From contig CALXDC010000020.1 in assembly GCA_944386975.1 (NCBI GenBank), forward strand, positions 1 through 43,741: a stretch of DNA of 43,741 bases, in the 5' to 3' direction. How positions within the stretch are numbered: position 1 is the stretch's first letter; each line of letters begins with the position of its first letter. This DNA is from an uncultured Oscillospiraceae bacterium (GTDB taxonomy: Bacteria > Bacillota > Clostridia > Oscillospirales > Oscillospiraceae). Shown piece by piece: positions 7,197-15,738 of the stretch. A model generated the notes under the pieces. That model was not told the origin of the DNA. It made no database searches and was given only the letters and a program-made list of their open reading frames with translations. Both the position numbers and the translations under genes were made by a program.

Positions 7197-8675
7197 ATGG
7201 AACGCAGCAGTGGTATTTTATTGCACATTTCCTCCCTGCCCTCCCCCTACGGCATCGGCACTCTGGGCAAGGAGGCCTACCGTTTTGCCGACAGCCTGAA
7301 GGCGGCCAACCAGAAATATTGGCAGCTCCTGCCTCTTGGACCCACCAGCTATGGCGACAGCCCCTACCAGAGCTTTTCCACCTTCGCTGGAAACCCCTAT
7401 TTCATCGACCTGGACCTGCTGGTGAAGGACGGCCTGCTCCATAAGAAGGACCTGGCAGATTTGACGTGGGGGGACGATCCCAGCCAGGTGGACTACGGCA
7501 AGATCTATGAAAACCGCTTCCCCGTGCTCTATGCCGCCTATCAGAAGGGCTGGAAGCGGGACCGCGAGGCGGTGGAGGCCTTCCAGAAGGAGAAGCGGTG
7601 GCTCCACGATTACGCCTTCTTCATGGCTCTCAAGCGCCACTTCGGCATGAAGAGCTGGATGGAGTGGGAGGATGACGACATCCGCCTGCGGAAAAGTGAG
7701 GCCATGAAAAAGTACGAGGCTCTCCTCCAGGACGACATCCAGTTTTACACCTACCTCCAGTTCCTTTTCTTCCGCCAGTGGACGGCATTGAAGGAGTATA
7801 TCAACCACCTCGGCATCAAAATCATCGGAGACCTGCCCATCTATGTGGCCATGGACAGCGCCGACGTGTGGGCGGAGCCGGAGTTCTTCCAGCTGGACGA
7901 GGACAAAAAGCCCAAGGAGATCTCCGGCGTGCCCCCGGACTACTTCTGCGAGGACGGCCAGCTGTGGGGCAACCCCATCTATGACTACGACAAGATGAAG
8001 GCCGACGGTTTCGGCTGGTGGATCCGCCGGGTGGAGGGCGCGGCCCAGATGTTCGATGTGATCCGCATCGACCACTTCCGGGGTCTGGAGAGCTACTGGG
8101 CGGTGCCCTACGGGGAGCCCACCGCCCGCAACGGCCAGTGGCGCAAGGGGCCGGGAATGGACCTCATCCGGGTGCTCACCGGCTGGTTCAGCGGTCTGTC
8201 CTTCATCGCCGAGGATCTGGGGTTTTTGACGCCGGAGGTGGCCCAGCTTCTCAAGGACAGCGGCCTTCCCGGCATGAAGGTGCTGGAGTTCGCCTTTGAC
8301 CCCCGAGAGCCCAGCAACTACCTGCCCCACACCTATGACCGCCACTGCGTCTGCTATGTGGGCACCCACGACAACGAGACGTTGGTCCAGTGGGAGAAGG
8401 CCATGGACAAGAAGACCATCGCCTACGCCCGGGAGTATCTGGGCATCGACAAAACCCAGGATCTCCCTCAGGCGGTGATCCGGGCGGGAATGCGCAGCGT
8501 AGCCGACACCTTCGTGGTCCAGATGCAGGACTGGCTGGGCCTGGGGGCGGAGTCCCGGATGAACGCCCCGGGCATCGGCAGCGGCAACTGGCGCTGGCGG
8601 ATGCTGCCTGGCGCCTTCGACAAGAAGCTGATCCAGCAGATCGCCCGCTGCACCCGCATCTACGGCAGAGGATAA
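7197..8675 (+). CDS. malQ: 4-alpha-glucanotransferase (amylomaltase, GH77)
   Basis: 492 residues, typical for bacterial GH77. It transfers alpha-1,4-glucan chains between maltodextrins in the cytoplasm, releasing glucose. Visible signatures: N-terminal SGILLHISSLPSPYGIGTLG, QLLPLGPTSYGDSPYQ, IGDLPIYVAMDSADVW, the nucleophile Asp292 in VIRIDHFRG, the acid/base Glu339 in FIAEDLG, and the transition-state Asp392 in GTHDNET. All catalytic residues are present. ATG 7197 follows the regulator stop by 9 bp with a weak GAGAG site, which suggests translational coupling. Control is expected from the upstream LacI-type protein. No glycogen phosphorylase or maltose transporter lies nearby. Confidence 0.96.
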   Translation: MERSSGILLHISSLPSPYGIGTLGKEAYRFADSLKAANQKYWQLLPLGPTSYGDSPYQSFSTFAGNPYFIDLDLLVKDGLLHKKDLADLTWGDDPSQVDYGKIYENRFPVLYAAYQKGWKRDREAVEAFQKEKRWLHDYAFFMALKRHFGMKSWMEWEDDDIRLRKSEAMKKYEALLQDDIQFYTYLQFLFFRQWTALKEYINHLGIKIIGDLPIYVAMDSADVWAEPEFFQLDEDKKPKEISGVPPDYFCEDGQLWGNPIYDYDKMKADGFGWWIRRVEGAAQMFDVIRIDHFRGLESYWAVPYGEPTARNGQWRKGPGMDLIRVLTGWFSGLSFIAEDLGFLTPEVAQLLKDSGLPGMKVLEFAFDPREPSNYLPHTYDRHCVCYVGTHDNETLVQWEKAMDKKTIAYAREYLGIDKTQDLPQAVIRAGMRSVADTFVVQMQDWLGLGAESRMNAPGIGSGNWRWRMLPGAFDKKLIQQIARCTRIYGRG

Positions 8676-8688
8676 ATAGAAAACAAAC

Positions 8689-8724
8689 AGGACCGCTGCG
8701 GAGATACGCCTCCGCAGCGGTCCT
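8689..8724. terminator. Bidirectional terminator between malQ and the ABC transporter operon
   Basis: A perfect 15-bp stem (8689-8703 with 8710-8724). On the minus strand it is followed by a T-rich stretch (GTTTGTTTTC), on the plus strand by a weaker TGTCCTGTTTT. Confidence 0.85.
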
Positions 8725-8742
8725 TGTCCTGTTTTACGCAGC

Positions 8743-9468
8743 TCAGTGGAGCACCTTGCTCAAAAACTCCTGGAGTCTGGGGTTCTGAGGCCGGGAGAAG
8801 ATGTCCTCCGGCTTCCCCTCCTCCATCACATGGCCCTCGTCCATGAACAGCACCCGGCTGCCCACCTCCCGGGCAAAGCCCATCTCGTGGGTGACCACCA
8901 CCATGGTCATGCCGTCCTGGGCCAGCTCCTTCATAACCTCCAGCACCTCACCCACCATCTCAGGGTCCAGGGCGCTGGTGGGCTCGTCAAAGAGCATCAG
9001 CTTGGGCTTCATGGCCAGGGCCCGCACAATGGCGATGCGCTGCTTCTGACCGCCGGAGAGCTGGGCGGGATAGGCGTCCGCCTTCTCCTCCAGCCCCACC
9101 CGCTTGAGAAGGGCGGTGGCGGTATCGTCGGCCTCCGCCTGACCCATCAGCTTGGTCCGCACCGGAGCCAGGGTGATGTTCTTCCGAACGGTCATGTTGG
9201 GGAAGAGGTTGAAGTGCTGGAACACCATGCCCATCTGCTGGCGGATCTTGTCGATATCCGCCTTGGGATCGGTGACCACGGCGCCGTCAAAGGTGATGGT
9301 GCCTGCCGTGGGGGTCTCCAGCAGGTTCAGGCACCGGAGGAAGGTGGACTTGCCGGAGCCGGAGGGCCCGATGATCACGACCTTCTCTCCGGGGTAGATG
9401 TGCTGGTCGATGTTGTCCAGCACCAGGTTGTCCCCGAAGGCCTTGGAGAGATGTTTAACGTCGATCAC
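8743..9468 (-). CDS. Polar amino acid ABC transporter, ATP-binding protein
   Basis: 241 residues, the family norm. Walker [10 protein letters not shown] (residues 34-42), Q-loop QHFNLFP (84-90), signature LSGGQ (137-141), Walker B LMLFDE (157-162) and the switch His in VVTHEMGFA. The sequence is that of GlnQ/ArtM-type subunits. It starts with GTG and its first 14 bases overlap the 3' end of the permease gene, so translation is probably coupled. With the permease and binding protein it forms a three-gene uptake system for a polar amino acid. Which amino acid (glutamine, arginine, cystine) cannot be decided from sequence alone. Confidence 0.93.
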   Translation of the reverse strand: MIDVKHLSKAFGDNLVLDNIDQHIYPGEKVVIIGPSGSGKSTFLRCLNLLETPTAGTITFDGAVVTDPKADIDKIRQQMGMVFQHFNLFPNMTVRKNITLAPVRTKLMGQAEADDTATALLKRVGLEEKADAYPAQLSGGQKQRIAIVRALAMKPKLMLFDEPTSALDPEMVGEVLEVMKELAQDGMTMVVVTHEMGFAREVGSRVLFMDEGHVMEEGKPEDIFSRPQNPRLQEFLSKVLH

Positions 9469-10216
9469 TTTGCCGCAGCCTCCTTTCCAGTTTGCCCTGG
9501 AGCCAGCTGAAGATCAGCACCAGCACCAGATACATGGCCGCCGTAATCAGGTAGGGGGCCATAGGCTCATAGGTTTTGGTGACGATGGCCCGGGCAAAGT
9601 AGACGATCTCCTTGCCCGATACCACGGAAATCAGGGATGTATCCTTGAGCAGCACGATAAACTCGTTGCCCAGGGAGGGCAGAATGGCCTTGAAGGCCTG
9701 GGGGATCACCACAAAGCGCATGGTGTCCAGATAGCCGAGACCCAGACTGCGCCCCGCCTCCATCTGGCCGGGGTCCAGAGACATGAGGCCGCCCCGAATG
9801 ATCTCCGCCACATAGGCTCCGGAGTTGATGCCCAGGGTGAGGGCGCCCACCAGGGTCTTCTCCCGGCTGGTAGCGAACACGGCAAAGCCCATGATCATCA
9901 GCTGAACCATCATAGGCGTACCCCGGATGATGGTGACATACACCCGGCACACGGCGTTGACGATCCCCAGGAAGGGATTATGCCGCCCTGGACGCTGCTG
10001 GTCGTGGGCGGTACGGACAGTAGCCACCAGCACGCCCAGCACCACGCCGATGGCCAGTGCGATCACCGTCACATAGAGGGTGGTACTCAGCCCCTTGAAG
10101 TAGGTGAGCCACCGGTCCTCGGCAAACCATGCCTTATAAAACTGCATGTAGGCGTCCTGAAAGAAATTGGGATTCTGCAAAGCCTTGAAGGACTCATACA
10201 GTGCTGTGGGATCCAT
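9455..10216 (-). CDS. Polar amino acid ABC transporter, permease
   Basis: 253 residues. The N-terminal ~40 residues are a short extra segment; TM1 ([26 protein letters not shown]) follows. The family motif [12 protein letters not shown] and the EAA-loop [24 protein letters not shown], which contacts the ATPase, are clear, followed by [25 protein letters not shown]. It forms the membrane channel of the importer, normally as a homodimer. ATG 10216 has AGAGGAGGAA 4-10 nt upstream. It is preceded by a stable hairpin separating it from the binding-protein gene and overlaps the ATPase gene by 14 bp. Confidence 0.93.
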   Translation of the reverse strand: MDPTALYESFKALQNPNFFQDAYMQFYKAWFAEDRWLTYFKGLSTTLYVTVIALAIGVVLGVLVATVRTAHDQQRPGRHNPFLGIVNAVCRVYVTIIRGTPMMVQLMIMGFAVFATSREKTLVGALTLGINSGAYVAEIIRGGLMSLDPGQMEAGRSLGLGYLDTMRFVVIPQAFKAILPSLGNEFIVLLKDTSLISVVSGKEIVYFARAIVTKTYEPMAPYLITAAMYLVLVLIFSWLQGKLERRLRQSDRR

Positions 10217-10243
10217 GGGGTTCCTCCTCTCTCTCTAAATGCG

Positions 10244-10275
10244 GCAAAAGGAGCGGCACAGGCCGCCCCTTTTGC
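10244..10275 (-). repeat. Stem-loop between binding-protein and permease genes
   Basis: A 14-bp stem with one mismatch (10244-10257 with 10262-10275, loop ACAG). There is no T-run after it on the minus strand, so it is not a standard terminator. Such intercistronic stems are known to protect upstream mRNA and reduce read-through, keeping the binding protein in excess. Confidence 0.7.
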
Positions 10276-10291
10276 GGAACCGAAGGTCAGA

Positions 10292-11176
10292 TTACTCGGC
10301 AGAGATGTACTTGGCCACGATGGTGTCCAGGGTGCCGTCGGCCTGCAGCTCGCTGAGGGCGGTCTGCACAGCCTCCAGGAGACCGGCGTTGCCCTCGTCC
10401 ACGGCGATGCAGTAGTCCTCCTCCACCCAGGTACCGGGCAGAATGGTCAGGCCCTCGTTGGCGGCCACATAGGCCTCGGCGGGACCCTGATCGATGATGA
10501 CCGCGTCGATGGCGCCGTCCACCAGCGCCTGGACAGCCAGAGCGCCGTTATCGTAGGCCAGCACGTTCTCCTCACCGTAGCCGCCGTTCTCGGGGGTATC
10601 GGAGGCGTAGATGTAGCCGGTGGTGCCCCGCTGGGTGCCGATGAGCTTGCCGTCGCCCAGGTTGTCCATGGTCACGTCGGAGCCCTCCTTGACGATGACC
10701 ACCTGGATGCCGGTGGCGTACTTGTCAGTGAAGTCCAGCTCCTCATCCCGGTCCTCCCGGTAGCTGAGGCCGGCCAGCACCACGTCGGCGGCGTTGTTCT
10801 GCACCGCCATCAGGGCGGAGTCAAAGTCCATGTCGTCGATGACCAGCTCCAGGCCCAGCTTCTCGGCGATGGCCAGGGCGATCTCCACATCAATGCCCTC
10901 GTAGCTCACGCCGTCCTCGCCCACATAGGGGCCGGAGGTGCCGTCTGCCACCATCTCATAGGGAGGGAACTGGCAGTTGGTGGCCATGATCAGCTTGCCC
11001 TCTTCCACCAGGTTGAGGGAGGTGTCGCCGGTGTTCTCGTCGCCGGTGCCTTCGTTGGTGGAGGCGTTGCCGCCGTTGTTGGCGCTGCCCCCGTTGTTCG
11101 TGGTGGTGTTGCCGCAGGCGGCCAGCAGCGTGACCATCATGGCGGCAGCCATCACCAGCGCAAATAACTTCTTCAT
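10292..11176 (-). CDS. Amino acid ABC transporter substrate-binding lipoprotein
   Basis: 294 residues. A lipoprotein signal peptide (KKLFALVMAAAMMVTLLAAC) ends at the lipobox Cys20; then comes an Asn/Gly/Thr-rich linker and an SBP_bac_3 domain (MATNCQFPPYEM, YEGIDVEIALAIAEKLG, VVLAGLSYREDRDEELDFTDKYATG, GTQRGTTG, VDGAIDAVIIDQGPAEAYV). It would sit on the outer face of the membrane and deliver a polar amino acid to the adjacent permease/ATPase. The ATG at 11176 directly precedes the signal peptide; a longer in-frame start at 11218 lies in the leader and is rejected. It is the first gene of its operon, with a strong promoter at 11230-11258. Confidence 0.94.
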   Translation of the reverse strand: MKKLFALVMAAAMMVTLLAACGNTTTNNGGSANNGGNASTNEGTGDENTGDTSLNLVEEGKLIMATNCQFPPYEMVADGTSGPYVGEDGVSYEGIDVEIALAIAEKLGLELVIDDMDFDSALMAVQNNAADVVLAGLSYREDRDEELDFTDKYATGIQVVIVKEGSDVTMDNLGDGKLIGTQRGTTGYIYASDTPENGGYGEENVLAYDNGALAVQALVDGAIDAVIIDQGPAEAYVAANEGLTILPGTWVEEDYCIAVDEGNAGLLEAVQTALSELQADGTLDTIVAKYISAE

Positions 11177-11229
11177 CGCAGGATCTTCCTTTCTTTGGGA
11201 CCGCTGGACGCGGTCCAAGTTGTACTGGT

Positions 11230-11258
11230 ATTATATCTGTATAAATATTCCTGTTCAA
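11230..11258 (-). promoter_or_regulatory. Promoter of the amino acid ABC transporter operon
   Basis: Minus strand TTGAAC (11253-11258), 17-bp spacer, TATAAT (11230-11235), in an AT-rich stretch (about 11225-11380). Confidence 0.88.
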
Positions 11259-11385
11259 TAGGCAAGGTTCACAAATTTGCCAAAATTGATAAAAAAATCC
11301 CTGTTAGTTTTCTAATGTTTTCCTCTCGGCTGCTGCATATATCAGATCATTTATGAATATATTCACCATCTATCCAATATACCCG

Positions 11386-13293
11386 TCAGGAATCCATCCG
11401 GTTGATGGCGTAGGAGATGTAGTGCTCGCCATAGAGGGTGTCATAGATCACATCCTCCCAGGCGGTGTAGAAGTCCTCGGCCTCCGGGCTGAGGGCGTCC
11501 ACCAGTTCCCCCTGGGCGTCCACCCGCATACTGCCCCATCGGTAGGTGAGGAGGCTGCGGCCCGTCTCTCGGACCCAGGCGAAGTAGGGGGTGTTGGAAA
11601 CTCCCGCGAGGCCCAGAATCTCCGCCCCCATCATGTTGGCGGCCAGATCCCGGCGGCCCTGGGTCATGCCGGGCAGGTCGTAGTTGGCCCAGAGGAGGTA
11701 GTCGGTGGACAGCATCTCCTGATAGTCCTTCGCGGTCCACTGGGCGCTGGAGGAGTCGGTGATATAGCCCAGCTTGGAGTAGACGGAGTCCTCCTCGGAG
11801 AGGAACATGCTGGCGGTATGGTCCCCGGCAAACACCAGGATCACCGGCTCCTCCACCTGGGAGAAGTAGTCCACCAGCCTGCCCAGCATCTGGTCGGCAT
11901 ACCAGATACCGTCGGTGTAGCACTGGAGCACCGCCAGCTCCTCCTCCGTCATGCGGCTGCTGGACACGGTCACCGGGTCCTCGTCGTACCGTCCTGCGTA
12001 GTAGGGCTGGTGGTTCTGCATGGTCATGGTGTAGATGTAGCAGGGGTCCTCCCGGTTCTCTTCAAAGAGGGAGATGATCACGTCGGCGCTGGAGTTGTCG
12101 TCAAAGTAGCCCCCGGCGTAGGTACCCTGCTGCATGAACTCCTCAAAAAAGTGCATCTCGTCAAAGCCGACGCGAGGGAAATTGACGGCCCGGTTGTACA
12201 ACTCGCTGGTGTGGGCGTGAAAGCCGATGGTGCGGTAGCCGTTGTCGCTGAGGGTCCGGACATAGGAGGGCAGGGCGGCGTACTCCTCCGCCGACAGCTC
12301 CGTGTTGGCTTTGGCGGGGTCCAGCATGGTACTGGGCACGCCGGTAAAAGTCTCGATCTCCACCCAGCCGGTGCCGCCGCCGCTGGTGACGCTATAGAAC
12401 CGGCCGTACTGGGCGGAATCCTGGAGGGCATGGTAGTTGGCCGCCGGGTCCTCGGAGAAGTCCACGTTGGGCAGCCGGGTCACGTCCATAAAACTCTCGT
12501 TCATGACAAAGATGATGTGGGGTTTTCCTTCCGCCCTGGTCTGGGCGTTCTGATCCTGATACATGTCCCCCAGCAGCTTCATCATCCGCACCTCGCTATA
12601 GTCCTGGGAGCCCTGGTTCTTTGCGCCGATGAGGGCGCTGAGGAGGCTGAGAGGCACGCCGCAGGCGCCGTCCCGGTCCGCCTGGACGGCATAGGTCTCA
12701 TACTGAACGGTACAGAAGGGCTCGGCCCATCCGGCCACCGCCACCGCCAGTACCACCAGGGCCGTCCCCGCCGCCGCCGCGCTCTGGCGAAAGGAGGGGC
12801 GGCGTTTTCTGCCTCTCACGTCCAGGACTGTCCCCAGCACCGCCAACAGCACCACTGCCGCCAGAGCGGAGATGGTGACGGCGGAAAAGGTGATGCGGTC
12901 CATGGCGAAGCCGGCCACATTGCGGAGGTTCCCGGCCAGGGCCAGGTCGCTGAGCCGCAGAGGCTCTCCATTGATGACGGCCTTGTAGTAGCTGACCAGG
13001 GTCAATCCCACAGGGCCCGCCTGGGCCAGCAGCAGCGATACCCCCACCAGCCGGGTCAGGCCCCAGAGGATCACCGTTCCGCAGGCCAGCAACAGCCACA
13101 AAAGAGCAGCGGCCTGGAGGTGACCGCCCATCCAGGCGGCGGCCTCTCCCCAGCTCTGGAGGCTGATGGCCTGGCAGATCAGCACCGCTGCCCCCGGCCC
13201 CAGCGCCAGCAGGAGAATGCGAAGAATGGCCTCCACCCCAAGTCCTCCCGGTAAAAGGAAGCGCCTCTCCGCCGCCTGTGTCTGTAACTCCAT
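11386..13293 (-). CDS. LTA synthase family (sulfatase-fold) membrane phosphoglycerol transferase
   Basis: 635 residues. The first ~190 residues carry about five transmembrane helices; the rest is an extracellular sulfatase-fold domain. Key residues match LtaS-type enzymes: metal ligand Glu266 in FVMNESF, probable nucleophile Thr308 in SGGGTGW, His428 in QNHQPYY, and Asp491-His492 in FAGDHTASMF. The family moves glycerol phosphate from phosphatidylglycerol onto lipoteichoic acid or related glycans. The start at 13293 (ATG, MELQTQ) is chosen because AGGAAAGGA lies upstream; the longer frame opens with an unsupported TTG at 13359. It lies alone between the rplL terminator and the ABC transporter promoter. 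Whether it makes LTA or decorates another glycolipid cannot be told. Confidence 0.88.
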   Translation of the reverse strand: MELQTQAAERRFLLPGGLGVEAILRILLLALGPGAAVLICQAISLQSWGEAAAWMGGHLQAAALLWLLLACGTVILWGLTRLVGVSLLLAQAGPVGLTLVSYYKAVINGEPLRLSDLALAGNLRNVAGFAMDRITFSAVTISALAAVVLLAVLGTVLDVRGRKRRPSFRQSAAAAGTALVVLAVAVAGWAEPFCTVQYETYAVQADRDGACGVPLSLLSALIGAKNQGSQDYSEVRMMKLLGDMYQDQNAQTRAEGKPHIIFVMNESFMDVTRLPNVDFSEDPAANYHALQDSAQYGRFYSVTSGGGTGWVEIETFTGVPSTMLDPAKANTELSAEEYAALPSYVRTLSDNGYRTIGFHAHTSELYNRAVNFPRVGFDEMHFFEEFMQQGTYAGGYFDDNSSADVIISLFEENREDPCYIYTMTMQNHQPYYAGRYDEDPVTVSSSRMTEEELAVLQCYTDGIWYADQMLGRLVDYFSQVEEPVILVFAGDHTASMFLSEEDSVYSKLGYITDSSSAQWTAKDYQEMLSTDYLLWANYDLPGMTQGRRDLAANMMGAEILGLAGVSNTPYFAWVRETGRSLLTYRWGSMRVDAQGELVDALSPEAEDFYTAWEDVIYDTLYGEHYISYAINRMDS

Positions 13294-13510
13294 CTGCCCG
13301 AACCGTCCTTTCCTGAAAGGCGGCGCATCCCGCCGGGATCTCTCCCGCTTGCCGGTCAAACGCCCCGTTGTGTCCGCATTATCTTACGCTTTTCCGCCGA
13401 TTTTGTCAAATGGTAATGGTTTTCTTCCCATCTTGCGCCATTTTCCAAAACAAAGCTGAAACGCTTTTCTCCGCTCTCAGAGAGGAAGCGCCTCCTCCCC
13501 CGCAGTGCAA

Positions 13511-13550
13511 AAGAAAAACCGCTGCAGAACTTGTGGTTCTGCAGCGGTTT
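13511..13550 (-). terminator. Terminator of the rplJ-rplL operon
   Basis: Perfect 15-bp stem AAACCGCTGCAGAAC (13516-13530) with 13536-13550; on the minus strand it is followed by TTTTTCTTTT. It cuts the operon off right after rplL. Confidence 0.93.
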
Positions 13551-13572
13551 CGGAGACAAAGAAAGAGAAAAC

Positions 13573-13947
13573 TTACTTGATCTCGACCTTGGCGCCGGCC
13601 TCTTCCAGCTTCTTCTTCAGCTCCTCGGCATCGTCCTTGGACACAGCCTCCTTCAGAGTCTTGGGAGCGCCCTCGACGAAAGCCTTGGCCTCGCCCAGGC
13701 CCAGGCCGGTGATCTCGCGGACAACCTTGATGACCTTGATCTTGGCAGCGGCGTCGAAGCCAGCCAGAACCACGTCGAACTCGGTCTTCTCCTCAGCAGC
13801 GGGAGCAGCAGCGCCGGCAGCGGGAGCAGCCATGGCGGCGGCGGACACACCGAACTCCTCCTCCAGAGCGTGAACCAGCTCGCTCAGCTCCAGAACGGTC
13901 AGAGCCTTGATTTCCTCGATCATAGCAGTAACTTTCTCAGTAGCCAT
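13573..13947 (-). CDS. rplL: 50S ribosomal protein L7/L12
   Basis: 124 residues, standard length. The N-terminal dimerisation domain ([20 protein letters not shown]) is followed by an Ala-rich hinge ([18 protein letters not shown]) and the C-terminal factor-binding domain ([20 protein letters not shown], then [19 protein letters not shown]). It forms the ribosomal stalk that recruits elongation factors. ATG with AGGAGGT 8 nt upstream. It follows rplJ by 56 bp and is followed by a strong terminator, so unlike the usual bacterial order no rpoB follows in this operon. Confidence 0.98.
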   Translation of the reverse strand: MATEKVTAMIEEIKALTVLELSELVHALEEEFGVSAAAMAAPAAGAAAPAAEEKTEFDVVLAGFDAAAKIKVIKVVREITGLGLGEAKAFVEGAPKTLKEAVSKDDAEELKKKLEEAGAKVEIK

Positions 13948-14003
13948 TGTAGTAAACCTCCTGATAAGATATTTGTTAAAATAAATTGTAGTGGGTTGCT
14001 GAA

Positions 14004-14543
14004 TTACTCAGCGGCGGGAGCCTCGGCAGCGGCCTCCTCGGCGGGAGCGCCCTGCTTCTCGGCGATCTGCTTGAGCACGCAGGCCAGACCGGAAATGGGG
14101 GCCAGCATGGTGCCCAGAACCTGGGCCTGCAGAACGGGCAGAGCGGGGATGGCAGCCAGGGCGTTGATGGTCTCCATGGGGATCACCTTGCCGTCCATGA
14201 AGCCGCCCTTGATCTCGAACTTGTCCTGCAGCTTCTTGGCAAAGTCGGCCACAATGCGGGCGGGGGCCACGGGATCGTCCTTGCAGATGGCAAGGGCGGT
14301 GGTGCCGTTGAGCAGACCGTCCAGCTCATTCATGCCGACGTTGTCCACAGCGAAGCGCAGCAGGGTGTTCTTCACCACGGCGTACTCCACATTGTTCTTG
14401 CGGAGCTCCACGCGCAGCGCGGTATCCTCAGCCACGGTGATGCCCTTGTAGTCCACCAGCACACCGGCGGCAGCGCTCTGCAGCTTTTCTGTCAGGGAAG
14501 CAACGATGGCCTGCTTCTCGCTCAGAACTTTTGCGTTAGGCAT
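14004..14543 (-). CDS. rplJ: 50S ribosomal protein L10
   Basis: 179 residues with the L10 N-terminal rRNA-binding domain ([55 protein letters not shown] as successive blocks) and the Ala/Glu-rich C-terminal helix that carries L7/L12 dimers. The start MPNAK at 14543 has GGAGGTG 9 nt upstream; a longer open frame reaches 14747 but runs through the leader RNA. It is preceded by an L10 leader with a terminator hairpin, so feedback control by the L10(L12)4 complex is expected. Co-transcribed with rplL. Confidence 0.97.
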   Translation of the reverse strand: MPNAKVLSEKQAIVASLTEKLQSAAAGVLVDYKGITVAEDTALRVELRKNNVEYAVVKNTLLRFAVDNVGMNELDGLLNGTTALAICKDDPVAPARIVADFAKKLQDKFEIKGGFMDGKVIPMETINALAAIPALPVLQAQVLGTMLAPISGLACVLKQIAEKQGAPAEEAAAEAPAAE

Positions 14544-14595
14544 TCTTGTTTTCACCTCCATTAGATTTCGCGGGGAAACTTTGGTGCGTTCAAGA

Positions 14596-14705
14596 AAAGG
14601 AAAAACGACCCTTCGCGCAAAGACGCGGAGGATCGTGCAAATCAAACTGATCAGCTCTCCTCGGCAGGACTTACGGCTTTCGCCACCTGCTGTCTTTGGA
14701 ACGCA
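14596..14705 (-). ncRNA. Ribosomal protein L10 leader RNA with attenuator
   Basis: On the minus strand, shortly after the promoter, the RNA contains CCAAAGACAGCAGGTGG ... TCCTGCCGAGG (about 14702 down to 14658), the conserved kink-turn and internal loop to which L10 binds. Downstream the sequence ACGATCC pairs with GGGTCGT (14605-14636 region) with an inner CGCG/CGCG pair, followed by TTTTT (14605-14601): an intrinsic terminator before rplJ. The layout fits the known L10 autoregulatory leader of Firmicutes. Confidence 0.88.
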
Positions 14706-14711
14706 ACAAAT

Positions 14712-14740
14712 ATTATATTCAAGGCCCAACCAAAAGTCAA
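14712..14740 (-). promoter_or_regulatory. Promoter of rplJ-rplL
   Basis: Minus strand TTGACT (14735-14740), 17-bp spacer, TATAAT (14712-14717). It shows that rplJL has its own transcript separate from rplKA. Confidence 0.88.
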
Positions 14741-14807
14741 GCCCCAAATATGCAATTTTCTCCCCTTTTCACGCCGAAGGCACAGAATCAATCTGTTTTT
14801 TTGAGGA

Positions 14808-15023
14808 CATGCGCCTCAAAAAAACACATTGACCTGCGCGCCCTGGGCGCGCGCACCAGTGCGCACACTGGTGAGGGGGGAGGTCGAGGGGGGACAACGT
14901 CCCCCTTCGAAGAAAAAGTCATGCGCCTCAAAAAAACACATTGACCTGCGCGCCCTGGGCGCGCACACCAGTGCGCACACTGGTGAGGGGGGATCCTCAA
15001 GGGGGGACAAAGTCCCCCCTTGA
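14808..15023. repeat. 112-bp hairpin unit in two tandem copies (rplA-rplJ intergenic)
   Basis: Copy 1 begins at 14808 and copy 2 at 14920. Over their first ~73 bp (from CATGCGCCTC to GTGAGGGGGG) they differ by only one base. Each copy has three hairpins in the same order: GCGCGCC-CTG-GGCGCGC, ACCAGTG-CGCA-CACTGGT (14855-14872 and 14967-14984), and a 12-bp G6/C5-6 stem (14884-14910 and 14997-15023) whose sequence differs between copies but whose pairing is kept. On the minus strand this lies between the rplA stop and the rplJ promoter, so it may end the rplA transcript. No coding potential is convincing. Confidence 0.8.
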
Positions 15024-15031
15024 AGATAGTT

Positions 15032-15724
15032 TTACATCATCTTCGCGGTGGAGACCTTCACGCCGGGGCCCATGGTGGAGGCGGCGACGCAGCTCTTCAC
15101 ATACTGGCCCTTGGCCGCGGAGGGCTTGGCCTTGATGATGGCGCCCATGAGGGCGTTGAAGTTGTCGGTCAGCTTCTCAGGACCAAAGGAGACCTTGCCG
15201 ATGGGGCAGTGGATGATGTTGGTCTTGTCCAGACGGTACTCAATCTTACCGGCCTTGGACTCCTGGACGGCCTTGGCCACGTCGGGGGTCACGGTGCCGG
15301 CCTTGGGGGAGGGCATCAGGCCCTTGGGGCCCAGCAGCTTACCCAGGCGGCCCACCACGCCCATCATGTCGGGGCTGGCGATGACCACGTCGAAATCGAA
15401 CCAGTTCTCCTTCTGGATCTTCTCCACCATATCCATCTCGCCCACGTAGTCGGCGCCGGCAGCCTTGGCGGCCTCGGCCTTGTCGCCCTTGGCGAAGACC
15501 AGCACGCGGACATTCTTGCCGGTGCCGTGGGGCAGCACGATGGCGCCGCGGACCTGCTGGTCGGCGTGACGGGAGTCGACGCCCAGCTTCACGTGGAGCT
15601 CCACGGTCTCATCAAACTTGGCGGAAGCGGTCTTGCAGATCAGAGCCATGGCCTCGGCGGAATCATACTGCACGCTGCGGTCGATCTGCTTGGCGCTCTC
15701 TTTATACTTCTTACCTCTAAACAT
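15032..15724 (-). CDS. rplA: 50S ribosomal protein L1
   Basis: 230 residues, standard length. Typical blocks are [46 protein letters not shown] as successive segments, and [19 protein letters not shown]. It binds 23S rRNA at the L1 stalk and assists tRNA release. It starts 14 bp after the rplK stop in the same operon. Downstream are the tandem hairpin repeats rather than a simple terminator. Confidence 0.98.
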   Translation of the reverse strand: MFRGKKYKESAKQIDRSVQYDSAEAMALICKTASAKFDETVELHVKLGVDSRHADQQVRGAIVLPHGTGKNVRVLVFAKGDKAEAAKAAGADYVGEMDMVEKIQKENWFDFDVVIASPDMMGVVGRLGKLLGPKGLMPSPKAGTVTPDVAKAVQESKAGKIEYRLDKTNIIHCPIGKVSFGPEKLTDNFNALMGAIIKAKPSAAKGQYVKSCVAASTMGPGVKVSTAKMM

Positions 15725-15738
15725 CTCTCAAGCCCTCC

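Noticed and set aside
9398-11167. 589-codon plus-strand frame opposite the amino acid ABC transporter
   Set aside because: Antisense shadow; the minus-strand genes have complete Walker, EAA and lipobox motifs.
11353-13254. 633-codon plus-strand frame opposite the LTA-synthase-like gene
   Set aside because: Antisense shadow with His/Val/Gly-rich composition and no ribosome site.
14808-15023. Tandem repeat as a transposon end or CRISPR
   Set aside because: Only two abutting copies, no spacers, no transposase; better described as a duplicated hairpin unit.
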